Assembly: GCF_003966975.1 (NCBI RefSeq)
Contig: NZ_AP018437.1
Span: forward strand, 248,001-312,000
Origin: Pelolinea submarina
GTDB taxonomy: Bacteria > Chloroflexota > Anaerolineae > Anaerolineales > Anaerolineaceae
Direction of reading: 5' to 3'
Length of the DNA stretch: 64,000 nucleotides
In this document: positions 57,368-64,000 of the stretch, one piece after another
Layout of the letters: each line of letters opens with the position of its first letter
How positions within the stretch are numbered: position 1 is the first letter of the stretch
Notes under the pieces: generated by a model
The model's input: only the letters and a program-made list of their open reading frames with translations
The model's database searches: none
What the model was told of the DNA's origin: nothing
Made by a program: the position numbers and the translations under genes

Positions 57368-58750
57368 TCATGATACCAAAGCTATTTTAATCGCTTGCGA
57401 CAGCGAACGGGCTTCCATTATTTCAAAGCCATCCGGCAAATCCAGGCTGGCGCGCAAGCGCCGCGGAATGACAGCAGCTTTGAAACCCAGCTTGGCTGCT
57501 TCGCGCAGGCGAATTTCCATGTGGCTGACCCAGCGCAGTTCGCCGGAAAGGCCCACCTCACCAATCAACACCAGATCGGCGCGCACGGGCTGGTCGCGCT
57601 GTGATGAAGCAATGGCCGCCGCGGCAGCCAGATCGGCCGCCGGTTCTTCAATGGTCAAGCCGCCCACTACATTCAGGAAAATATCCTGGTTGGACAGGTT
57701 TACGCCCACCCGGCGGGTGAGCACAGCCGCCACCAGCATCAGGCGGTTGAAATCCAGGCCATTGGGTGTGCGGCGCGGGTTGCCGAAGGAAGTCGGGCTG
57801 GTCAGCCCCTGTAGCTCCACTAGAATGGGGCGTGTACCCTCCATAGTGACCGCGATAGCCGAACCGGGTGCATCCACCATGCGCTCGGCCAGGAAAGCTT
57901 CGGAAGGATTGCTGACCTCGGCCATACCCTGCTCGCGCATTTCAAATACGCCCACCTCGGAAGTCGGGCCGAAGCGGTTCTTCATGGAACGCAGCAGGCG
58001 ATAGGATTGGAAGCGGTCGCCCTCTAATTGCAGCACAGTATCGACGATGTGCTCCAGCACGCGCGGACCGGCGATAACGCCTTCCTTGGTGACGTGCCCA
58101 ATCAGGAAAATCGCCATGCCGCTGGATTTGGCCAGCTCACGCAGGCGCGAGGCGCATTCGCGTACCTGGGAAACCGAACCGGCGCTGGAAGACAGCCCTT
58201 CCAGATAAACGGTTTGGATGGAATCAACAATCAGCAGAGCCGGTTTAACCTGCTCGACATGCGCCAGGATGGCATCCAGGTTGGTTTCAGTCACCAGGTA
58301 AAGGTGCGGGGGAAAAGGTTCGCCTTCGCTGCCCAAACGTTGGGCGCGCATTTTGATTTGGCGGGCAGACTCTTCGCCGGAGGCATACAGCACGCGGCTG
58401 TCCTGCGCCAGTTCAGCCGCCACCTGCAGCATGAGGGTGGACTTGCCGATACCCGGATCGCCGCCCAAAAGGACAATGGAACCCGGCACCATGCCGCCGC
58501 CCAGCACACGCGCGAATTCGCGCATGTTCAGCGGCCAGCGTTCCTCGCCGCCGCTTTCCACTTCATTCAGATTCTGCACTTTGGAAACGACGGTTGATGC
58601 GGGTGTGCCCTTCTTCCCGCCGGCGGCCGGTTCTGCGACCACTTCCTCGATCATCGAATCCCATGCACCGCAGGTGGGGCAGCGCCCCAATTGGCGGGCG
58701 GAAATGCGCCCGCATTCCTGACATACGTATTGGCTGTGAATTTTGCTCAT
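57368..58750 (-). CDS. radA: DNA repair protein RadA
   Basis: 460 aa. The zinc finger is C10-x-x-C13...C24-x-x-C27, Walker A is G-G-D-P-G-I-G-K-S-T near 84, and the RadA-specific K-N-R-F-G is near 255. The C-terminal Lon-like domain follows (about 285-460). RadA is a RecA-like ATPase that drives branch migration in recombinational repair. The start is set at ATG 58750, where RadA proteins begin (M-S-K-x-x-x-x-Y-V-C); the frame is open back to 58783. Confidence 0.95.
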   Translation of the reverse strand: MSKIHSQYVCQECGRISARQLGRCPTCGAWDSMIEEVVAEPAAGGKKGTPASTVVSKVQNLNEVESGGEERWPLNMREFARVLGGGMVPGSIVLLGGDPGIGKSTLMLQVAAELAQDSRVLYASGEESARQIKMRAQRLGSEGEPFPPHLYLVTETNLDAILAHVEQVKPALLIVDSIQTVYLEGLSSSAGSVSQVRECASRLRELAKSSGMAIFLIGHVTKEGVIAGPRVLEHIVDTVLQLEGDRFQSYRLLRSMKNRFGPTSEVGVFEMREQGMAEVSNPSEAFLAERMVDAPGSAIAVTMEGTRPILVELQGLTSPTSFGNPRRTPNGLDFNRLMLVAAVLTRRVGVNLSNQDIFLNVVGGLTIEEPAADLAAAAAIASSQRDQPVRADLVLIGEVGLSGELRWVSHMEIRLREAAKLGFKAAVIPRRLRASLDLPDGFEIMEARSLSQAIKIALVS

Positions 58751-58910
58751 AGTTGTTGAGAGTAATTCTAATTCATTGTGCATTTATAAGCAGGTTATCC
58801 TGGTCAAACGCAGCGGCCGCACAAATCCGGTCAGTACTATTAAGGAATAGAGGATGATATCCCCTTGTTATAATAATTTATCAACCATATTAAAAAGTGA
58901 GTTGGGCTTT

Positions 58911-59636
58911 ATGGCACACATTCTTTTGATAGAAGACTCAATCGATCTGGCAGAAATTATCATCCTCGAACTTGAGCGCAGCGGTCATACCGTCCTTTTC
59001 ATCCAAGAGGGGGAAAAGGCATTTGAAATCCTTAAAAAGAATTGTACAGATTTGATCATACTAGACTGGATGCTGCCAGGCATAAACGGGTTGGATGTAC
59101 TGCATCAGGTGAGAGCTGACTCAAACATACCGGTATTGATGTTGACGGCCCGAGGCGATTTGGCCGATCGTATTGCCGGATTGGAGCTTGGTGCTGATGA
59201 TTACCTGATCAAACCATTTGATATGCCCGAGCTGATAGCACGAATTCATGCCCTGCTGCGGCGGGCAGCCCGGGATAAACAGGTCATTTTGGAAGATAGG
59301 TCTTCGGCAAATAATATATTGTCGTTGGAGGGAATAACCTTATCGCCATCCAATCGCACCTGTGAATGCAACGGTAATAATCTTGAACTAACCCGTCTCG
59401 AATTCGACTTATTGGAATTATTGATGAAAAATCCCGGCCGGGTTTTCAACCGCCGTTACCTGCAAGAGACCATATGGGATCAGGCCTATCTTGAAGGAGA
59501 TCGTTCAATCGATAACACAATCATGCGGTTGCGGAAGAAACTGGGAAGTAGTGGAGAACTCATTGAAACAGTTCGCGAAGTTGGTTATCGTTTCAAGCTA
59601 GACTTGAAGACTCATGAAAAACAAAATTTACTCTAA
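58911..59636 (+). CDS. OmpR-family response regulator
   Basis: 241 aa. The receiver domain (1-120) has phosphoacceptor D52 in L-I-I-L-D-W-M-L-P-G, acidic pair E8-D9 and a lysine near 102 in I-K-P-F-D. The C-terminal winged helix (about 145-235) is typical: L-T-R-L-E-F-D-L-L-E-L-L, and R-R-Y-L-Q-E-T-I-W. It pairs with the sensor kinase that overlaps its end by 23 bases. It probably controls the ABC/ATC-hydrolase genes downstream. Codon use is AT-richer than the radA side. ATG 58911 is the domain start; the upstream frame to 58854 is unlikely. Confidence 0.93.
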   Translation: MAHILLIEDSIDLAEIIILELERSGHTVLFIQEGEKAFEILKKNCTDLIILDWMLPGINGLDVLHQVRADSNIPVLMLTARGDLADRIAGLELGADDYLIKPFDMPELIARIHALLRRAARDKQVILEDRSSANNILSLEGITLSPSNRTCECNGNNLELTRLEFDLLELLMKNPGRVFNRRYLQETIWDQAYLEGDRSIDNTIMRLRKKLGSSGELIETVREVGYRFKLDLKTHEKQNLL

Positions 59637-61194
59637 GGCAAAAACAATCAGGGCTATGGCTTGCGGCTGGGGAATCGCCGCAATTTTCTGGCTGCTCGTT
59701 CTGCCATTAGCAGTTGATGCTCCCCCGTTGGTCATCACCTGGTTTTTTATCATCGCAACCTTTCTTTGCGGCGGCTTAACTGCAGTATGCCTGCCTCGAC
59801 CGGCAAACAAGCCTTGGAATAACTGGCCATCCGAATTGGTAAATTCGGCTGGATTGATGGTTGGGTTAGCAATAATAACCATGGTAATCCTTAACCTCAC
59901 TAATCATCCAGATCTGGCAAATCAAAGCTATTTTGGCAAAGGATCTGCAGCTCTCATCATTTTTTCATGCGCCCCCGGTTTTTTGTTGAGCAGAGTTGTG
60001 CTACACGGACTTTGGTTATGGAATGACCTTCGCAGAAACCACTTCATTTGGGGTTTGACACATTCCATCTTTATTGTTGCGGCTGCAGTAGGATTTCTGG
60101 CTGTGTTGACGGCATACATTATCTGGTACAAACCGACTGATATACCCGCCTTCACAGCCGAGACAATAGTCTCCCGGACAATCATCTGGAGTCTGACCAT
60201 GTTGATTTTATCAATGGGCGTGATGATAAGCTGTCTGATATTAATTTCTCCTTTTGCTATCGGATTTTCCTATATCGTTGCCCGCCGTATCACCCATCGC
60301 ATCGGTATGCTATCTCAGGCAACCGTAGCACTCCAGGATGGCAATCTGAACACTAGAATACCGGTAATGGGTAATGATGAAATTGCTTTGTTGCAGAAAA
60401 ATTTCAACCTCATGGCAAGTGATCTGCAAAGTTCGAATCAATCTTTAAAAAAAGAAAAAGAGAAAGTGACTTCTCTGCTCAAATCTCAGCGTGAACTTTC
60501 TGCCGGTATCTCTCACGAATTACGTACCCCGGTCGCAATTATCATCGGCTATATCGATGAACTGCATGGACATTGGCAGGAATTGACTTCTCAACAAGTC
60601 AGCCAGAAACTTCAGGTAGTCCAATATGAAAGTAATCGGATGAAACACATCCTTAACGATATGCTTACAATTTCGCAGGTGGAAGCGAATCACTTAAATG
60701 TTCATCTGGAAGCCGTTGATGTGGATAAATTGATCAGTGCGATTGTTTATCGCCTAGGCCCTCTTGTATGGGATCTAAAACGTATTCAGGTCAATGCAAT
60801 CAAACAAAACAGCCTTCCTTATGCTCTGGCAGATCCTGAACGCTTGGAACAGGTTTTGATCAATCTGATCCAAAACGGAGTACGCCATACTCCGCCTGGA
60901 GGTGTTGTTAGTATAAGCATGGAACATTTTCCTGACCATTCTCCTGCTGATATCTGGCTTGAAATTTCCGACACAGGAGAAGGGATTGACCCTGTTGACT
61001 TACCCCACATTTGGGAAAAGTATTACCAAGCCAAATCTTCCAAAAAGGATTATGGGGATTTTGATGGCAGCGGGTTTGGATTGGGATTATCTATCGTAAA
61101 AGAACTGGTTGAGGGAATGGGGGGACAAATCCAGGTTGTAAGTACTCCCGGGGAAGGCTCTACCTTCCGTATTACGCTGCCTGTATCTCCATAA
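59614..61194 (+). CDS. Sensor histidine kinase
   Basis: 526 aa. Several membrane segments lie in the first 225 residues (about 15-35, 40-60, 80-100, 105-125, 150-172, 188-215), with a HAMP domain (about 225-275). HisKA follows with H301 in G-I-S-H-E-L-R-T-P, and the ATPase has N-box N-L-I-Q-N-G-V-R-H-T, G1 D-T-G-E-G-I and G2 G-F-G-L-G-L-S-I-V. There is no large extracellular domain, so the ligand may be sensed within the membrane, as in antibiotic-responsive kinases. It overlaps the response regulator gene by 23 bases. Confidence 0.93.
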   Translation: MKNKIYSKAKTIRAMACGWGIAAIFWLLVLPLAVDAPPLVITWFFIIATFLCGGLTAVCLPRPANKPWNNWPSELVNSAGLMVGLAIITMVILNLTNHPDLANQSYFGKGSAALIIFSCAPGFLLSRVVLHGLWLWNDLRRNHFIWGLTHSIFIVAAAVGFLAVLTAYIIWYKPTDIPAFTAETIVSRTIIWSLTMLILSMGVMISCLILISPFAIGFSYIVARRITHRIGMLSQATVALQDGNLNTRIPVMGNDEIALLQKNFNLMASDLQSSNQSLKKEKEKVTSLLKSQRELSAGISHELRTPVAIIIGYIDELHGHWQELTSQQVSQKLQVVQYESNRMKHILNDMLTISQVEANHLNVHLEAVDVDKLISAIVYRLGPLVWDLKRIQVNAIKQNSLPYALADPERLEQVLINLIQNGVRHTPPGGVVSISMEHFPDHSPADIWLEISDTGEGIDPVDLPHIWEKYYQAKSSKKDYGDFDGSGFGLGLSIVKELVEGMGGQIQVVSTPGEGSTFRITLPVSP

Positions 61195-61364
61195 TTGCTA
61201 CACAACTGCGACTTTACCGCGAAGCAGCTGCTACATCCTCTGACTAGAATTTCCTTTCGTTATCAATAAACCATTTGCTGACTTTCTCTTTTAAGGATAA
61301 AGGGAGGTGGAATTTTGACACGTTTCAGCAATCATGGCAAAGAAAAAAGAAAGGAAAAAAATCT

Positions 61365-62186
61365 ATGACACAAGAATCAATTGATCGCAGGACATTTCTT
61401 GGATGGATTGGCCGTTTTTCCATTTGCGCATTGGGTGTTTCGCTTCTGCCCTCATGCAGAGGAAACGCCCTGAATGGACAAAATGATACCGGCAGCCAGA
61501 ATTTCTATCTTGCCAACAAAACCAAAATCATGAAGGAAATTGATGACATGTGCGGATACACCCGCAAAGTCAGCAGCACGATGTATGGCAAAGAAATGGC
61601 AGATACGCTTGTATTGGGAACCACTCAAAAATTCGAGGATTTACTTCCAGATCTACCCTATATTGGGGGATATACAAACAATCTAACGACCAATCTATAC
61701 ATGGGCGCTGCAGGACTAGCCCTGTATAAAACCATGCTGGAACAGGGGAAGACACTCGAAGAAACAGGTGAGGTCCTATACCGCGCTACCGAAATGCAGT
61801 ATGGTGCTAATCCGCTTGGTGGAATGATGACAAGTATGTCTGTTAGCGACACGACCAAAACCATAATTTCAAAAGAAGCTGAGAGATCACAAGAACGTAT
61901 GTACACGGGTGACTGGGTGTTCAACTTCATCGATGGTAATGGCGCCGATTTCGATTATGGAATCGACTACACCGAATGTGGTATCTGCAAGTTCTATCAA
62001 TCTCAAGGGGCAGCAGAATTAATCCCCTATATGTGCATGCTCGATTTTCCCATCAGTAAAGCTGCCAACTCAGGGTTGGTACGGACAACCACATTAGGGC
62101 GGGGTGGTCCGCGTTGTGATTTCCGATATAAGATCGGCCGGCCGGTCCAGATGGATTGGGTTCCGGGTTTTCTCAAGAAAGGATGA
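61365..62186 (+). CDS. Tat-exported lipoprotein of the ATC-hydrolase (PF14196-like) family
   Basis: 273 aa. A twin-arginine signal is D-R-R-T-F-L (residues 7-12), the hydrophobic stretch follows, and a lipobox ends at C31 (L-P-S-C). The body resembles L-2-amino-thiazoline-4-carboxylate hydrolase-family proteins: D-Y-T-E-C-G-I-C-K-F near 200-210, M-C-M-L-D-F near 225 and T-T-L-G-R-G-G-P-R-C-D-F-R-Y near 245. The cysteines C205, C208 and C256 (approximate) may be functional. Characterised relatives are cytoplasmic, so a Tat lipoprotein is unusual. It lies between the sensor kinase and an ABC exporter, six bases before the ATPase. ATG 61365 has AAAGGA upstream. Confidence 0.8.
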   Translation: MTQESIDRRTFLGWIGRFSICALGVSLLPSCRGNALNGQNDTGSQNFYLANKTKIMKEIDDMCGYTRKVSSTMYGKEMADTLVLGTTQKFEDLLPDLPYIGGYTNNLTTNLYMGAAGLALYKTMLEQGKTLEETGEVLYRATEMQYGANPLGGMMTSMSVSDTTKTIISKEAERSQERMYTGDWVFNFIDGNGADFDYGIDYTECGICKFYQSQGAAELIPYMCMLDFPISKAANSGLVRTTTLGRGGPRCDFRYKIGRPVQMDWVPGFLKKG

Positions 62187-62192
62187 TCTCAA

Positions 62193-63113
62193 ATGGACAA
62201 AAACATTTTGCAAACTTTTTCCCTATCACGTAACTTTGGCGAATTGAAGGCTGTGGACAATCTTGATCTTTCGGTACCAGAAGGTTCAATTTACGGTTTC
62301 TTAGGACCTAATGGTGCGGGGAAAACAACCACTATTCGCATGCTTCTGGGGTTGGTACATCCTTCAAACGGGCAAGTTACCTGGTTCGGGCAACCACTCG
62401 TAAACGATCCGATTGGGTTACTGAAACGAGTGGGTTCACTTATTGAAATGCCTTCCTATTATCCTCATCTTACGGGATTTGAAAATCTTGAGGTAATTCG
62501 CCGGCTTTCAGGCGGCAAAAAGAATGATATTGCACGTGTCTTGCATCTGGTCGGCCTGGAACAAGATGCAAACAGAGTAGTACGCCAATACTCCTTGGGA
62601 ATGTGCCAGCGATTGGGCCTTGCAATTGCTCTGCTCAATCAACCGGAAGTTCTGGTGCTGGACGAACCCATCAACAGCCTCGATCCGGCCGGAATCCATG
62701 AGATGCGCGAACTTTTTCAACATTTGCAGGAAGAAGGAGTAACACTGTTCATCTCCAGTCATCTTCTTTCAGAAATTGATCAGGTGGCAACGATGATTGG
62801 CATCATTCGTAAAGGGAAGCTGATCTTCCAGGGAACACCTTCGGAATTGCGGGCTCAATATCCTCGCCGCTTGAGTATTGGCACAGATCGTCCTGAGGAC
62901 GTGTCAATCTGGCTGAAAGGACAGGGGTACCCCATCCTGCAGATGAACAATCACCATATCGACATTCCCATTCGCAGTGAAGATGAATCGGCAAAAATGA
63001 ATAAGAAACTGTCCATAGCCGGATTCCCGATCTTTGAAACGCGTTACGAATCAATTTCGTTGGAAGGTATTTTCTTGCAAGTCACGTCCCGCGAGAATCA
63101 ATCAGGAGAATAA
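62193..63113 (+). CDS. ABC transporter ATP-binding protein, BcrA/lantibiotic-type
   Basis: 306 aa. Walker [11 protein letters not shown], signature Y-S-L-G-M-C-Q-R-L-G-L-A, Walker B V-L-V-L-D-E-P-I-N-S-L-D-P and switch S-S-H are visible. N in place of T/S after D-E-P-I is a feature of bacitracin/lantibiotic-resistance ATPases (D-E-P-x-N-G/S-L-D-P). Its start has AAAGGATG upstream. It works with the permease that begins four bases after it, under likely control of the upstream two-component system. Confidence 0.92.
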   Translation: MDKNILQTFSLSRNFGELKAVDNLDLSVPEGSIYGFLGPNGAGKTTTIRMLLGLVHPSNGQVTWFGQPLVNDPIGLLKRVGSLIEMPSYYPHLTGFENLEVIRRLSGGKKNDIARVLHLVGLEQDANRVVRQYSLGMCQRLGLAIALLNQPEVLVLDEPINSLDPAGIHEMRELFQHLQEEGVTLFISSHLLSEIDQVATMIGIIRKGKLIFQGTPSELRAQYPRRLSIGTDRPEDVSIWLKGQGYPILQMNNHHIDIPIRSEDESAKMNKKLSIAGFPIFETRYESISLEGIFLQVTSRENQSGE

Positions 63114-63117
63114 TAAA

Positions 63118-63882
63118 ATGAAATCTATCTTGCACTGTTTATCTGCAGAAATATTGAAAATGCGCAGAACTTTAGCAATTCTGTTATGTGCAATAGCCCC
63201 CTTAATAATCGGCGCCATCGTTGTATCCATGTATCTACGCGATGCAAATTACTTTATGAATTGGACAATGCTCAATCCCTGGGATCAGTTAGGTCAAATG
63301 TGCCTGGTTTACTGGAATTTGCTATTTATCCCATTGTTCATTCCTCTGCTGACGGCATTATTGGCACAGTTTGAACACAACCGGCACAACTGGAAATTAA
63401 TCTATACACTACCCAATCCGCGTTGGTCAACCTACCTTGCCAAATGGCTGGTTGTGCAAGGGCTTTTATTTGGTTGTCTTGTTGAAATTTTTGTTGTGAT
63501 TTTCCTGAGCGGAAAATTACTGAACGCATTCAATTCGGATTATGGGTTCAGTGCAGCTTTCCCATTGTGGGAATTTTGCAAACTGGCAGGTATTTCTTTT
63601 CTGGCATGCTGGATTTTGGTGAGTCTGCATATGTGGATTGGCATACGTTTCAGCAGTTTCCCAATGGCATTAGGAGTTGGAATTTTCGCGATGGTTGGTG
63701 CTCTTTTCATTTTTGGACAGGACATTTCATATTATTATCCCTGGACATTGCCCGGAATTACTATCGTTGATGTGAAAGATGGAATACTACACCTGATGCC
63801 CATGTTTATTGGCTGCCTGGGTGGAATCGTCCTGGCAATATTGTCGATGTATGATCTTTCTCACATAGAGGTATATCAATAA
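63118..63882 (+). CDS. ABC-2 permease, lantibiotic-immunity type
   Basis: 254 aa with about six membrane segments. The N-terminus M-K-S-I-L-H-C-L-S-A-E-I-L-K-M-R-R-T-L-A is typical of BcrB/MutE-like permeases (A-E-x-L-K-x-K/R-x-T). ATG 63118 has AGGAGAATAAA before it; the frame upstream to 63034 lies in the ATPase gene. A second permease often follows in such operons. Confidence 0.88.
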   Translation: MKSILHCLSAEILKMRRTLAILLCAIAPLIIGAIVVSMYLRDANYFMNWTMLNPWDQLGQMCLVYWNLLFIPLFIPLLTALLAQFEHNRHNWKLIYTLPNPRWSTYLAKWLVVQGLLFGCLVEIFVVIFLSGKLLNAFNSDYGFSAAFPLWEFCKLAGISFLACWILVSLHMWIGIRFSSFPMALGVGIFAMVGALFIFGQDISYYYPWTLPGITIVDVKDGILHLMPMFIGCLGGIVLAILSMYDLSHIEVYQ

Positions 63883-63885
63883 CGT

Positions 63886-64000
63886 ATGTTCCAGAGATTC
63901 AATATGCTATTCCGGTGGACCGCAGCCTCTTCGAATTCCCTCACACACCCAGAGGGTGCAGGTGAATGGGTGGGCTACAACGAAAGGATAAACGCTCCCT
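63886..64000 (+). CDS. Possible start of a further gene, cut by the window end
   Basis: ATG 63886, three bases after the permease stop, opens a frame to the window end (38 codons). The visible part is not clearly membranous (F-R-W-T-A-A-S-S-N-S-L-T-H-P-E-G) and has no good ribosome binding site. It may be the second permease, another gene or a chance frame. Confidence 0.25.
   Translation, partial: MFQRFNMLFRWTAASSNSLTHPEGAGEWVGYNERINAP

Noticed and set aside
1..64000. tRNA and rRNA genes, transposases, integrases
   Set aside because: No tRNA T-loop pattern outside coding regions, no rRNA-like sequence and no transposase motif were seen by eye; a covariance-model scan was not possible.

Overview
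The window reads as a chromosome segment of an anaerobic, fermentative bacterium, most likely a member of the Chloroflexota (class Anaerolineae). That placement is an inference from the gene set (pdxST, a SpoIIIAA-like ATPase with an R3H domain, a DUF6391-like protein, a GxxExxY protein, many ABC-2 exporters) and from dispersed repeats of the kind common in these genomes. Two oxygen-sensitive glycyl radical enzymes (GREs) argue for an anaerobe. Coding density is high. Most of the window has moderate to high GC, while about 3.7-19.4 kb and 58.8-64 kb are visibly richer in A+T.

Layout. 0-3.7 kb: end of a DegT-type aminotransferase, a GH4 glycosidase, DegV and an EamA transporter. 4.0-22.8 kb: a large catabolic island. 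A PflD-like GRE and its activase (plus strand) converge on a long minus-strand gene series: fructose-type PTS EIIC, SDR, EIIB, a DeoR regulator, an RmlD-like reductase, split transketolase, EIIA, then E2, E3 and a fused E1 of a 2-oxoacid/acetoin-type dehydrogenase complex. Beyond the PTS promoter lie a second, YbiW-like GRE and its activase. 22.9-30 kb: MBL hydrolase, sugar-phosphate nucleotidyltransferase, aminotransferase, a GxxExxY gene between inverted repeats, gatB and glutamate dehydrogenase. 30-46 kb: a candidate structured RNA, dnaN, a PEP/pyruvate-binding protein, an ABC exporter, two parS sites, pdxS-pdxT, the SpoIIIAA-like ATPase, tmk, a DsbA-cyclophilin lipoprotein, PrsW, PlsC and ComEC. 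46-58.8 kb: YjbQ, CBS, EamA, tandem DinB-like genes, arfB, a wHTH-controlled ABC operon, an FSA-like aldolase, galE, holA and radA. 58.9-64 kb: a two-component system, a Tat lipoprotein of the ATC-hydrolase family and a BcrA-type ABC exporter.

How the island may work. E. coli PflD and YbiW open the ring of 1,5-anhydromannitol-6-phosphate and 1,5-anhydroglucitol-6-phosphate to give 1-deoxyfructose-6-phosphate, which E. coli then splits with FSA aldolase. Both GRE types are here, on either side of a PTS operon, but the operon has no FSA and no GldA. It carries instead a lipoate/TPP dehydrogenase complex and a split transketolase. 1-Deoxyfructose-6-phosphate is an acetoin-like alpha-hydroxy methyl ketone. 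I therefore propose, as inference only, that the complex cleaves it to acetyl-CoA and erythrose-4-phosphate and that the transketolase returns erythrose-4-phosphate to central metabolism. An FSA-like gene does exist about 30 kb away (53.4 kb). Other notable structures are a 16-bp inverted repeat that brackets the EIIC gene, shared candidate operators at the island promoters, and the parS pair.
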